Of a DNA stretch of 64,000 nt, positions 40,729 to 49,226 are shown one piece after another. The stretch is taken from assembly GCF_018343515.1 (NCBI RefSeq), contig NZ_JAGYPD010000003.1, forward strand, positions 140,116-204,115, in the 5' to 3' direction. The number at the start of each line of letters is the position of its first letter. Position 1 is the first letter of the stretch. A program made the position numbers and the translations under genes. The notes beneath the pieces are model-generated. The model did no database searches. It was not told where the DNA came from and saw only the letters and a list, made by a program, of their open reading frames with translations. Origin of the DNA: Bacillus sp. FJAT-50079. GTDB taxonomy: Bacteria; Bacillota; Bacilli; Bacillales; Bacillaceae_C.

Positions 40729-41856
40729 ATGGAGAAAAATATGATGACGGTAGTTGTAGAAAATGAACAAAAGACGATAGAAAAAGGTATGATGACGGCG
40801 CTCGTTGCACATGGTCCAAAAGATTACCGCTTAGAAGAAAGAAAAAAGCCAAAAGCGGGAAAAGAAGAGGTGATTGTAAAGATTAAAGCTTGTGGGATTT
40901 GTGCAAGTGACATTAAATGCATGAACGGAGCGGGCATGTATTGGGGAGATGAATTCAATCCACAATGGGTTAAAGCACCAGTCATCCCCGGACATGAATT
41001 TTTTGGAGAAGTGGTTGAATTAGGTGAAGGAGCCGCGGAAAAACATGGAGTCCAAATTGGAGACTGGGCAATAGCCGAACAAATTCTGCCATGTGAAAAA
41101 TGCCGCTATTGCAAGAGTGGACAGTATTGGATGTGTGAAGTCCATGATATGTTTGGCTTCCAAAAGGATATTGCTGATGGCGGCATGGCTGAATACATGA
41201 AATACCCGAGCAATGCTCGAGTGCATAAAATCCCTAAAAGCATTTCCTTGGAAGCAGCATCGATGATTGAACCATTGGCATGCGGAATTCATACAGTACA
41301 AAGAGCAAAAATAGATCTAGAAGATACAGTTGTCATTGCTGGGGCTGGTCCCATTGGTTTATTTATGGTTCAAGTAGCACGCTTAAAAACACCAAAAAAA
41401 TTAATCGTTTTAGACATGAAGAATGATCGCTTAGAGCTAGCCAAAAAATACGGAGCGGATGTCGTGATTAATCCGGGAGAAGATGATGCGATTAAGCAAG
41501 TAATGGACTTAACGGACGGTTACGGATGTGATGTATATATAGAAGCAACAGGACATCCATCCGCCGTAACTCAAGGATTAAAAATGATTCGAAAACTAGG
41601 TAGATTTGTAGAGTTTAGTGTATTTGGTGAACCAACAACCGCAGATTGGAGTGTGATTGGCGATCGCAAAGAACTAGATATTTTAGGTGCTCATATTAGC
41701 CCATACACCTACCCGATCGCCATTGATTTACTAGAACGCGGATTGGTAGATGTTGAAAATATCGTCACGCATAGTTATCCCCTGTCTGAATTTGAGGAAG
41801 CGTTTAAAGTTTCGGCAAGGGGGGAAGAAACGATCAAGGTGATTTTGAAGCCTTAG
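40729..41856 (+). CDS. Zinc-dependent erythritol/L-threitol dehydrogenase-like protein
   Basis: The protein has 375 residues. Catalytic zinc ligands are in 'KACGICASDIKCMNG' near residue 60 and 'IPGHEFFGEVVELGEGA' near residue 85. The structural zinc site is 'LPCEKCRYCKSGQYWMCEVHDMFGF' near residue 122. The cofactor loop is 'VVIAGAGPIGLFMVQVARL' near residue 200. 'MYWGDEFNPQWVKAPVIPGHEF' is characteristic of the group named erythritol/L-threitol dehydrogenase. It is the last gene of the ABC, transketolase, kinase operon and could oxidise a tetritol or branched polyol to the ketose that the kinase then phosphorylates. It is a paralogue of the gene at 308. Confidence 0.8.
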   Translation: MEKNMMTVVVENEQKTIEKGMMTALVAHGPKDYRLEERKKPKAGKEEVIVKIKACGICASDIKCMNGAGMYWGDEFNPQWVKAPVIPGHEFFGEVVELGEGAAEKHGVQIGDWAIAEQILPCEKCRYCKSGQYWMCEVHDMFGFQKDIADGGMAEYMKYPSNARVHKIPKSISLEAASMIEPLACGIHTVQRAKIDLEDTVVIAGAGPIGLFMVQVARLKTPKKLIVLDMKNDRLELAKKYGADVVINPGEDDAIKQVMDLTDGYGCDVYIEATGHPSAVTQGLKMIRKLGRFVEFSVFGEPTTADWSVIGDRKELDILGAHISPYTYPIAIDLLERGLVDVENIVTHSYPLSEFEEAFKVSARGEETIKVILKP

Positions 41857-42144
41857 ATATTGCGTAGAAACGTAACTATAATCAATGTTCAATTCATGTA
41901 AAGTTTAGTAGTAGTTTCTATTAGGAGGTCTGATCTAAAAAACGAAATTAATTCAAGCGTTTTCTGTGAGTTAAGAGGACCTTCAGTTGACCAATCTAAT
42001 AATCGGTATTTTTGTCTTTGAGATATGACTGCCACCATTTTTAGTTATGGAAAGCAACTATACTATTTTTCAGAATGAAAAATATATTACCTCATTTAAT
42101 ATATTGTAGCTAAAGTAAAATGAACATGAACCAGGAAAACTGGT

Positions 42145-42190
42145 AAAGTTGTTGAATGCAAAACATTTGCTTTCGGCAACTTTTTTTATT
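42145..42190 (+). terminator. Probable terminator in the 545-bp gap after the dehydrogenase
   Basis: AAAGTTG and CAACTTT close a long loop and run into seven or more T at 42181. No gene is visible in 41857-42401. Confidence 0.55.
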
Positions 42191-42200
42191 TATGGTACAG

Positions 42201-42218
42201 AATTTAATATATTAAATT
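42201..42218. repeat. 18-bp perfect A/T palindrome
   Basis: AATTTAATATATTAAATT is fully self-complementary. It is A/T only, so it may be chance in this AT-rich gap. Confidence 0.35.
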
Positions 42219-42401
42219 GAAACTTTCGCAAAGATATCGTTTTTCACCTATTTGATGTAATCAGGTAATAAGGCAAAGTAAGCAGAGTGGGATATGTTTA
42301 TTTCTTTTATGCTTACTTATCCACTTAATAATATTACCCTAATGAATACATCCTGATAAATTGTTGTTTTATTACTTGAATTCACCTGTTTATTAAAGTT
42401 A

Positions 42402-43064
42402 TTAAAGAGGTTGATTTAACTTATCTCTTCTGTCAATGTACCGCTTAAAAGGATTCGGTAAGTTTTTCGTAATGTCTATCATTCTTCCCATAATAAGGGA
42501 GGCGATGAACGTGTAAATAGCTGTCATCATATCCATCAATATAGCTCCTAAGAAAAGTACAAAAAAGTCAAAGACAATGTGAACTGTTCCCATCTTAATT
42601 TGAGGAAAACGTAGTTGAATTAGTCGAGCCAGTAGTCCTACGCCACCACTTGTTAGCTCTTGGCGAAATATTAATCCCGTGCCAAAACCTAAAAGTATAC
42701 CTCCGATTACAATGCCAAACCATAAAGAGGGCTGTACTATGTTACGTAATGGAGACAAAAGATCAAGAAATAAAGAAAAGATGCCAGCCACAATAATTGT
42801 TTTGAAAACGAAGGATCTTCCTATATGTTTCCATGCCATAAGAAATAGCGGAACATTCAATAGAAATACAACCAACCCAACACTTACTCCGAAGGTATAG
42901 TGGGCAAGTACGCCAAGGCCCGGGAAGGCCACGCTAAATAGTTGTATAGGAATAAAAGCTACATTTACAGCGAAAGCCATAATTAAACAACCGATTATTG
43001 AAATAATCATATAGAGTATGCTCACTCTTTCTTCATTAGTATATCTATCATAATGTTGATACAA
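42402..43064 (-). CDS. YitT-family (DUF161) membrane protein
   Basis: The protein has 220 residues and five to six hydrophobic segments. The pattern matches the membrane part of YitT-like proteins: 'FAVNVAFIPIQLFSVAFPGLGVLAHY', 'VVFLLNVPLFLMAWKHIGRSFVFKT', 'GIVIGGILLGFGTGLIFRQELTSGGVGLLARL' and 'KMGTVHIVFDFFVLFLGA'. The C-terminal DUF2179 domain of longer members is absent. The function of the family is unknown. The frame opens at a TTG (43064) with a weak ribosome site, so the true start may be a little further in. Confidence 0.7.
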   Translation of the reverse strand: MYQHYDRYTNEERVSILYMIISIIGCLIMAFAVNVAFIPIQLFSVAFPGLGVLAHYTFGVSVGLVVFLLNVPLFLMAWKHIGRSFVFKTIIVAGIFSLFLDLLSPLRNIVQPSLWFGIVIGGILLGFGTGLIFRQELTSGGVGLLARLIQLRFPQIKMGTVHIVFDFFVLFLGAILMDMMTAIYTFIASLIMGRMIDITKNLPNPFKRYIDRRDKLNQPL

Positions 43065-43090
43065 ATCAAATCTTAATATAACACATAATT

Positions 43091-43104
43091 TGAAAGTAAA
43101 TAAA
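43091..43104. promoter_or_regulatory. Copy of the TGAAAGTAAATAAA box
   Basis: The 14 bases are identical to the box at 59514-59527, which overlaps the start of transcription of dhaK. Here it lies 27 bp upstream of the YitT-like gene and 300 bp before the TIM-barrel gene at 43406. It may be a distant DeoR-type site or chance in AT-rich DNA. Confidence 0.3.
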
Positions 43105-43321
43105 CTTATTGCAAAAAAACACTTGAATTTGAAATGACATATGTAAAAACATGAAGGTAAACAATTGTGTTTGAAAATTTAATTTTAGTATTAGTGTCAA
43201 AAAATAAAGGGAAATATAAATTTTTGTAAGTTGAATTAATAGAATTTAAATATAAATGATAATAAAAGTCAATAAAAATTAAAAAATACACTTGCGAAGG
43301 CGACGACTTTGGTTTATATTT

Positions 43322-43373
43322 ATCTTAGATCTTAGATGTATCTATCTTTTTTCTTTGCTTTGAGATCTAAGAT
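43322..43373. promoter_or_regulatory. Inverted repeat before the TIM-barrel gene
   Basis: ATCTTAGATC at 43322-43331 is matched by GATCTAAGAT at 43364-43373, with a T-rich spacer. It ends 33 bp before the start of the gene at 43406. It could be an operator or a leader hairpin. Confidence 0.45.
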
Positions 43374-43405
43374 AGATCGCTAGAAATAATATAAGGAGAT
43401 CTAAA

Positions 43406-44224
43406 ATGAAAACTGGTCTAAGTACATATGCGTTTTTTTGGAAGTTTAATTCTCTTGAAAAAGATTCAGAATCATTGCTTTCTTTGGCTGAGATGATTGA
43501 GGAGACAAAAAGACTAGGTGGTGAAGTTTTTCAGATCTGTGATTATCCAATTTTAGAAGAGATGAGCGAAGAGGAACTAATCAATGTAAAAACCCTTGCA
43601 CACAGACTTGGGATTGAAATTGAATTAGGCACACGAGGAGTTCATCCGAAACATTTAAGGAAGTATTTAGACTACTGTAAATTATTCGAGGCAAAAGTTT
43701 TGCGAACGATGATCAATGATAAACAATATACTCCTTCAATAGAGCAGGCTGTTGCTTGGATTGAAGAGGTTTTACCACTGTACGTTGAGGCTGAAGTATC
43801 GATTGCACTAGAAAACTATGAGCAAGTGCAAACGGATGATTTACTTACCCTAGTTCAAAGATTTGATCATCAGAATATTGGAATTTGCTTGGATCCTGCT
43901 AATTCTGTCGCTGCTTTAGAAATGCCAAAAGATGTTATTAAAAAACTGGCTCCCTATGTTATTTCGCTACATGTAAAAGATTTTGTTTTTACACGAAAAG
44001 AAGGGTGGATTGGATTCTCTTATATCGGTTGTCCACTCGGAGAAGGGCAGTTAGACCTTGAATTTCTGCTACAAAGCTTACGTCAGGCAGGAAGAAGTCC
44101 GAATGCGATTATCGAGTTATGGTTACCTTTCACGAAAACAAGAGAACAAACGAATAGGCTTGAAAACGAATGGATTATAAAGAGTATGGCATATTTACAA
44201 ACCTTTCTAACAAATAAATATTGA
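43406..44224 (+). CDS. TIM-barrel sugar isomerase-like protein; 3-oxo-isoapionate decarboxylase (OiaC) candidate
   Basis: The protein has 272 residues and belongs to the AP-endonuclease 2/xylose-isomerase-like TIM barrels. Motifs are 'KTGLSTYAFFWKFN' at the start, 'EIELGTRGVHPKHLRKYLDYCKLF', 'SIALENYEQVQTDDLLTL' with metal-site Glu near residue 134, 'IGICLDPANSVAALEMPKDVI' and 'VISLHVKDF'. OiaC of the D-apionate pathway belongs to this superfamily and yields L-erythrulose. Here the TRAP transporter and the ApnO-like gene follow, which makes OiaC the best specific guess. From sequence alone only the superfamily is sure. GGAG precedes the ATG. Confidence 0.6.
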   Translation: MKTGLSTYAFFWKFNSLEKDSESLLSLAEMIEETKRLGGEVFQICDYPILEEMSEEELINVKTLAHRLGIEIELGTRGVHPKHLRKYLDYCKLFEAKVLRTMINDKQYTPSIEQAVAWIEEVLPLYVEAEVSIALENYEQVQTDDLLTLVQRFDHQNIGICLDPANSVAALEMPKDVIKKLAPYVISLHVKDFVFTRKEGWIGFSYIGCPLGEGQLDLEFLLQSLRQAGRSPNAIIELWLPFTKTREQTNRLENEWIIKSMAYLQTFLTNKY

Positions 44225-44309
44225 AATTTATCTAGAGAATTATTGAAGATAGTGATGGCGTAAGGAAATTCTAAAGTAGTTATTTTTATGAAAGGGGTGA
44301 TGTTTGAGA

Positions 44310-44338
44310 CCTAACTTGGTACCATATATAGGGTTAGG
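44310..44338. promoter_or_regulatory. Inverted repeat upstream of the GntR gene
   Basis: CCTAAC and GTTAGG flank a 17-base spacer that itself contains the palindrome TGGTACCA (44317-44324). GntR/FCD regulators bind short TGG-ACC-type palindromes, so this is a plausible autoregulatory site 26 bp before the gene. Confidence 0.45.
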
Positions 44339-44363
44339 AAAAATATAATAAAGGATTGATTTT

Positions 44364-45020
44364 ATGTCACTTGATAGATTGTCAAATCGCTCTAACATTC
44401 TTCTAAAAGATAAGGCTTATATGGAGATAAAAGAGTTAATTTTAAATGAAGAATTTAAACCAAGTCAATTTTTATCGGAAAAAGTCCTTATTGATCTATT
44501 AGGAATGAGTAAAACTCCTATTAAATCTGCATTAGACCGCTTAGAGACAGAAGGATTTATTACTGTATGGCCGAAACAGGGGATTTTAGTAAATGAATTA
44601 TCGATTACTAAAATCAAAGACATTTATGAATTACGTATGGCATTAGAATTACTTGTTTGTCAAAAAGTTGCAGGGAAATTGACCGAATTGCAATGTGAAG
44701 AAATAGAAGAAAACTTAAGATTACAGGCTAAATTTGCCCATGATAATAACGAAATAGGTTATACGAAGGCAGATGCTGACTTTCACCTTTTGCTTTGTAA
44801 ATATTCAATGAACGATGAAATACTACAAATTATGAGTAATTATCAGGAACACTTATATCGTTCCGCTTTGCAAGTCATGCGTAGAATATCAGACCGAATG
44901 GTTACTTCTTTAGAGGAGCACCGCAATATTTATCAAGAAATTAAAAAGGGTAACACCGAGAATGTTGAGAAATTAATAAAAGAACATCTAACCTTCGGTT
45001 TGAAGGCGCATTATACTTGA
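44364..45020 (+). CDS. GntR-family (FCD/FadR-type) transcriptional regulator
   Basis: The protein has 218 residues. The winged helix-turn-helix spans about residues 15-80: 'LKDKAYMEIKELILNEEFKPSQFLSEKVLIDLLGMSKTPIKSALDRLETEGFI'. The FCD effector domain follows, with 'IYELRMALELLVCQKVA', 'ADADFHLLLCKYSMNDEI' and 'SLEEHRNIYQEIKKGN', where the Asp and His residues usually hold a metal and an organic acid ligand. It lies between the OiaC-like gene and the TRAP operon and probably controls both. A sugar acid such as D-apionate or a breakdown product is the likely signal, by inference. Confidence 0.85.
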   Translation: MSLDRLSNRSNILLKDKAYMEIKELILNEEFKPSQFLSEKVLIDLLGMSKTPIKSALDRLETEGFITVWPKQGILVNELSITKIKDIYELRMALELLVCQKVAGKLTELQCEEIEENLRLQAKFAHDNNEIGYTKADADFHLLLCKYSMNDEILQIMSNYQEHLYRSALQVMRRISDRMVTSLEEHRNIYQEIKKGNTENVEKLIKEHLTFGLKAHYT

Positions 45021-45066
45021 GTGGAGCTTTTCCTCATCCAAGTTATGGGGGTGCTCCTGTATGTTT

Positions 45067-45080
45067 TGAAAGCGTTGCCA
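45067..45080 (+). promoter_or_regulatory. cre-like site before the TRAP operon
   Basis: TGAAAGCGTTGCCA matches the cre consensus at 13 of 14 positions. It lies 31 bp before the TRAP binding-protein start, so CcpA would block this operon when better sugars are present. Confidence 0.65.
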
Positions 45081-45110
45081 ACTAGGGACTGAAAAATAGG
45101 AGGAATAATA

Positions 45111-46133
45111 ATGAAAAAACTTACACCATTTATTTTAGTTTTTGTTCTAGTCTTTTCTGCTTTAGCCGCTTGTGGGAATAGTGATAAGTCTGCTACAACA
45201 AATGACGGAGGAAAAGAAGCTGAATCTGGGAAAAAAGTTACATTAAGCTTTGGAACAACACAAACAGAGAAATCAAACATTGCGGCTGCCTTATATGCGT
45301 TTAAAGAAACGGCTGAGGAACAATCAAATGGAGATATACAGGTAAATTTACATTTTAATAGCGAACTTGGTGGGGAAAGAGAAATGGTAGAGGCGGTAAA
45401 TATCGGTACGTTAGAAGGTGTTATGACCTCTACCGGGGTTATTACAAACTTCGTAAATGAAATGGGTGTTTTAGATTTACCATTTATTTTTAAAGATACA
45501 GAACATGCAAGAAATGTGATGAACGGTCCGGTTGGAGAAGAATTAGCTACAAAACTTGAGGGAAGTAATTTTAAACTGCTCGCTTGGGCTGAAAATGGAT
45601 TCCGTCATATAACGAACAGTAAGCATCCAATCAATAAACCAGAGGATTTGAAAGGGATTAAGCTTCGTACGATGGAAGTTAAGGTGCACCAAGAAGCATT
45701 TAGCGAATTAGGGGCTAGCCCAACACCAATGGCCTGGGGAGAAGTGTTTACATCTTTACAACAAGGAGTAATTGATGGCCAAGAAAACCCAACTGCAATC
45801 ATTTATTCATCTAAGTTGAATGAAGTACAAAAGTATACTTCTTTAACGGGTCACGTTTATTCACCAATTGCGATTATGTTAGGTAAAGATACATTTGATA
45901 ATCTCTCAGCTGAGCATCAACAAATCGTATTAGATGCATCAAAAAAGGCGCAAGAAGCAAACTATCAATATATGGATGAGGAAGAGCCTAAAAACATGGA
46001 AGCTTTAATAGAGGCAGGTATGGAATTTAATGAGGTAGATAAACAACCATTTGTAAATGCGGTTCAGTCAGTTGTTGACAAACATAAAGGCGATTATGGC
46101 GATCTATACGATCAAATTGTAAACTCAAAATAA
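45111..46133 (+). CDS. TRAP transporter substrate-binding lipoprotein (DctP family)
   Basis: The protein has 340 residues with a lipoprotein signal (lipobox 'LAAC' near residue 20). The DctP fold is shown by 'VTLSFGTTQTEKSNIAAALYAFKE', 'LGGEREMVEAVNIGTLEGVM', 'DLKGIKLRTMEVKVHQEAFSELGASPTPMAWGEVFTSLQQGVIDGQENP' with the substrate-carboxylate-binding Arg in 'LRTM', and 'KYTSLTGHVYSPIAIML'. TRAP systems of this type take up sugar acids and other carboxylates with sodium. Given the ApnO-like gene in the same unit, D-apionate is the favoured ligand. AGGAGGAA precedes the ATG. Confidence 0.88.
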   Translation: MKKLTPFILVFVLVFSALAACGNSDKSATTNDGGKEAESGKKVTLSFGTTQTEKSNIAAALYAFKETAEEQSNGDIQVNLHFNSELGGEREMVEAVNIGTLEGVMTSTGVITNFVNEMGVLDLPFIFKDTEHARNVMNGPVGEELATKLEGSNFKLLAWAENGFRHITNSKHPINKPEDLKGIKLRTMEVKVHQEAFSELGASPTPMAWGEVFTSLQQGVIDGQENPTAIIYSSKLNEVQKYTSLTGHVYSPIAIMLGKDTFDNLSAEHQQIVLDASKKAQEANYQYMDEEEPKNMEALIEAGMEFNEVDKQPFVNAVQSVVDKHKGDYGDLYDQIVNSK

Positions 46134-46211
46134 TATAAAATTAGTAGAAAGAAATCAAGGAGTAGAACGTGAGTAAAAAGACTTACGTTCTACTAAGGGG
46201 GTAGGCGAGTA

Positions 46212-46691
46212 GTGGACTTACTTTTAAGAGGGATAGACAACCTAAATAAGGTTATTAAGATTTTGGTTAGTATTTTTATAGCAATTATGGCAATTGTAAT
46301 GATACTTCAAGTATTCTCACGATTTATTTTTGATCTTCCTCTTAATTGGTCGGAGGAATTAGCAAGATATTTAAGCATATACGCTGTTTTTTTCGGCGCT
46401 GCGATTGCGCTTCGTTATCAACAATTAATAGCTGTTGAGGCACTTGTAGATCGGGTGCCAGAAACGCCGCGAAAGATTCTGAGAATTATTGTTCTAGTCA
46501 TCTGTATCGTTTTCTTTGCTTTACTCTTCGTAAAAGGTATAGATATGGTAGAGCGAGTGAATACTCAAAAATCCCCCGCCATGCAAATTCCAATGTCGAT
46601 TCCTTATGCAGCGGTACCGATCGGGGCAGTGCTATTAATTATGAATTCTTTAGCCGTCATCATTGAGAATGTGAAAGGAGAGAACAAGTAA
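46212..46691 (+). CDS. TRAP transporter small permease (DctQ family)
   Basis: The protein has 159 residues and four membrane segments. DctQ hallmarks are 'VLQVFSRFIFDLPLNWSEELARYLSIYAVFFGAAIALR' near residue 35 and 'AMQIPMSIPYAAVPIGAVLLIMNS' near the end. It starts at GTG 46212 behind GGGGGTAGG. It overlaps the DctM gene by one base (TAATG). Confidence 0.88.
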   Translation: MDLLLRGIDNLNKVIKILVSIFIAIMAIVMILQVFSRFIFDLPLNWSEELARYLSIYAVFFGAAIALRYQQLIAVEALVDRVPETPRKILRIIVLVICIVFFALLFVKGIDMVERVNTQKSPAMQIPMSIPYAAVPIGAVLLIMNSLAVIIENVKGENK

Positions 46692-47965
46692 TGGCTGGTA
46701 TGTTAATGAGCTCTCTCTTTTTCTTCTTCATCATCGGCGTTCCGATTGCAGTTTGTTTAGGACTTGCATCGGCAATAGCAGTTTTATATGGTGGAGACAT
46801 TCCTTTACTTATTTTAGTTCAGCGCCTGTTTACATCTATAGATTCTTTTCCCTTAATGGCAGTTCCATTCTTTATCTTAGCAGGTAAATTAATGGAAACG
46901 GGTGGCATCTCAAAGAGACTAGTAAATTTCGCCAATAAAATGACGGGTCATTACACAGGTGGATTAGGACTAGTTGCGATTGTTACATCCATGTTTTTTG
47001 CCGCTATCTCCGGTTCAAGTGCAGCAACAGTTGCTGCGGTTGGATCGATATTGATTCCGGCAATGGTGAAGCGCGGTTACCATCGGAATTTTACTGGTGC
47101 TGTTACAGCGGTTTCAGGGGAATTAGGAATTATTATACCACCAAGTGTACCCCTAATTATTTACGGTGTATCAACAGAAACTTCCATTGGCGATTTGTTT
47201 ATGGGAGGAATTACCCCAGGAATATTAATAGGGCTTAGCTTAATGCTTTTAGTATATTTTATTGCTAAAAAGCGAAAGTATGAAAAAGAGCCTAAATCGA
47301 CTGCTCGAGAAAAATGGTTAGCATTTAAAGAGGCTTTTCTTGCCTTATTAATGCCAGTTATTATTCTAGGAGGGATTTACGGCGGTATTTTTACACCAAC
47401 AGAAGCAGCTTCTGTCGCTGTACTTTATGCTTTTGTTGTCGGAGTGTTTGTATATAAGGAAATTAAAATTAAGAATTTGTTTAAAATCTTTACTGAATCT
47501 GCAGTAACGACAGCAATCGTTATGTTTATCATCGCCAATGCTGGTTTATTCGGATTAGTTTTAAGCCGAGAAGGTATCCCGACACAAGTAGCGAACTTTT
47601 TCGTAGGAATTACGGACAGCCCGATTGTTTTCCTATTATTAATTAACATTCTATTAATCGTTGTCGGGATGTTTATGGAAACAAGTGCTTCGGTTATTAT
47701 TCTTGCTCCGTTATTAGCACCAATAGCTGTCCAAATGGGAATTGATCCAGTGCATTTTGGATTAATCATGATTGTGAACTTAGCAATGGGGATGTGTACA
47801 CCACCATTGGGAGTAAACCTATTTATTAGTTGTCAAGTGGCGGGCATTAAATTAGAGGACATTACGAAGGCCCTCATACCATTTTACGGCGTTTTAATTT
47901 TGAATCTTTTAATTATTAGTTATTTCCCGTTTATTTCAATGTGGCTTCCAAATTTATTTAAATAG
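46691..47965 (+). CDS. TRAP transporter large permease (DctM family)
   Basis: This is a 424-residue protein with about twelve membrane segments. Typical DctM segments are 'FFIIGVPIAVCLGLASAIAVLY', 'LMAVPFFILAGKLMETGGISKRLV', 'FFAAISGSSAATVAAVGSILIPAMVKRGY', 'ELGIIIPPSVPLIIYGVSTETSIGDLF' and 'LAMGMCTPPLGVNLFISCQVA'. It is the sodium-coupled channel of the TRAP system and works with DctQ and the binding protein. Confidence 0.9.
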   Translation: MAGMLMSSLFFFFIIGVPIAVCLGLASAIAVLYGGDIPLLILVQRLFTSIDSFPLMAVPFFILAGKLMETGGISKRLVNFANKMTGHYTGGLGLVAIVTSMFFAAISGSSAATVAAVGSILIPAMVKRGYHRNFTGAVTAVSGELGIIIPPSVPLIIYGVSTETSIGDLFMGGITPGILIGLSLMLLVYFIAKKRKYEKEPKSTAREKWLAFKEAFLALLMPVIILGGIYGGIFTPTEAASVAVLYAFVVGVFVYKEIKIKNLFKIFTESAVTTAIVMFIIANAGLFGLVLSREGIPTQVANFFVGITDSPIVFLLLINILLIVVGMFMETSASVIILAPLLAPIAVQMGIDPVHFGLIMIVNLAMGMCTPPLGVNLFISCQVAGIKLEDITKALIPFYGVLILNLLIISYFPFISMWLPNLFK

Positions 47966-48023
47966 AAATAATAGGATATAAAAAACAACATGAGTAAAGC
48001 AATATGAATTGGAGGAAAAAAAG

Positions 48024-48881
48024 ATGTTAGATAAAAGCAATATTACAGTTAGTGTCGTAGGTGCGGGCGGAAAAATGGGGAAAAGAATTACAAGCAATCT
48101 AGTTAAACATGAATATAATCTACTATTTTGTGAGAAGTCAGAAGCTGGTATTTCACAGATTCAAGACAAGGGCTATACAGTAACTGATACTGAGGAAGCG
48201 GCAAATATTAGTGATATTGTTATTCTTGCTGTCCCTGATATTTTAATAGGAAAAATTTCAGCTGGAGTCGTTCCATTGATGAAATCAGGAGCGATTCTCC
48301 TTACTTTAGACCCGGCTGCAGCGTATGCAGGTCAGCTCACTGTTAGAGACGATTGTACATCTGTAGTAGCGCATCCATGTCATCCGTCTATCTTTGCCGA
48401 ACGGTTTACTCGTGAAGAACATGAAGATGCATTTGGAGGAGTTGCGGCAAAGCAAGATGTTGTTATTGCCTTGCATCATGGAGAGGAAGAAAAGTTAGAA
48501 CTAGCTGAACATGTGGTTACTGATATGTATGCCCCTGTTGAAACATGCCATCGAATTACAGTGGAGCAAATGGCCATTCTAGAACCTACTCTAGCAGAAA
48601 CAATTACATGCATGATCGGTACTATTATCAAAGAAAGTCTAGAAGAAACTGTAAAACTAGGTGTTCCAGAAGCAGCAGCAAGAGCAATGTTGCTTGGTCA
48701 TATTCAAATCGCGCTTGCAGTTACCTTGAAAGGGACAAATCCATTTTCAGATGCTTGTATGACCGCAATCGAATTAGGAAAAGAAGCTGTAATTAAACCT
48801 GACTGGAAAAAAGTGTTTACTAAAGAATCATTAGATGAAACGATTACCAAAATGCTTCAACTTGATGAAGTAAATGTGTGA
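48024..48881 (+). CDS. apnO: D-apionate oxidoisomerase (ApnO)-like protein, 6-phosphogluconate dehydrogenase superfamily
   Basis: The protein has 285 residues from ATG 48024, placed by GGAGG upstream; the longer frame from 48009 starts inside that site. An N-terminal Rossmann fold begins 'VSVVGAGGKMGKRITSNLVKHEYNLLFCEKSEAG'. It continues with 'SDIVILAVPDILIGKISAGVVPLMKSGAILLTLDPAAAYAGQL', 'VVAHPCHPSIF', and the C-terminal helical domain 'RITVEQMAILEPTLAETITCMIGTIIKESLEETVKLGVPEAAARAML'. The DPAAAYAG, HPCHP and VTVEQMAILEP blocks are those I recall from ApnO. ApnO oxidises and rearranges D-apionate to 3-oxo-isoapionate with NAD(P). It closes the TRAP operon, which fits exactly. Confidence 0.7.
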   Translation: MLDKSNITVSVVGAGGKMGKRITSNLVKHEYNLLFCEKSEAGISQIQDKGYTVTDTEEAANISDIVILAVPDILIGKISAGVVPLMKSGAILLTLDPAAAYAGQLTVRDDCTSVVAHPCHPSIFAERFTREEHEDAFGGVAAKQDVVIALHHGEEEKLELAEHVVTDMYAPVETCHRITVEQMAILEPTLAETITCMIGTIIKESLEETVKLGVPEAAARAMLLGHIQIALAVTLKGTNPFSDACMTAIELGKEAVIKPDWKKVFTKESLDETITKMLQLDEVNV

Positions 48882-48953
48882 TTAAAAAATTTAGACTTCC
48901 TTAAACTAGCCTACGTTTTAGTAACGTTACTATTAGCTGATTCAATACAATTT

Positions 48954-49006
48954 AAATCCACCCATTCATCGAAAAGTCAAAAGTATTGACTGTTGGGTGG
49001 ATTTTT
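48954..49006 (+). terminator. Terminator after the ApnO-like gene
   Basis: AAATCCACCC pairs with GGGTGGATTT and is followed by TTT. An inner GTCAA/TTGAC pair extends the structure. It lies 72 bp after the stop codon. Confidence 0.7.
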
Positions 49007-49093
49007 AGTCCGTATAGGAGTGTTGAATATTAGATTTAAACTGGAGATACACCACCTGTAATACCGCTATTTTTGAAACTCAATCATTTTTTA

Positions 49094-49135
49094 AAAAGCA
49101 CCTGCCACGATATTTAGTGACAGGTGCTTTTGGTA
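49094..49135. terminator. Bidirectional terminator between apnO and the kinase gene
   Basis: AAAAGCACCTGCCAC pairs with GTGACAGGTGCTTTT (one mismatch) around an eight-base loop. A and T tracts on both sides allow use in either direction. It lies about 90 bp past the kinase stop codon. Confidence 0.7.
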
Positions 49136-49226
49136 GTAGTTAGTCAATAAGGTTGATGTACATCCCTATTGGAATACTATTATTCTAATATTAGTTGTGC
49201 TTATCTTCCACATATAGTTTCGAATA

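Noticed and set aside
42201-42218. A/T palindrome as an operator
   Set aside because: It is made only of A and T in a very AT-rich gap and has no second copy near a promoter, so it is listed only as a repeat.
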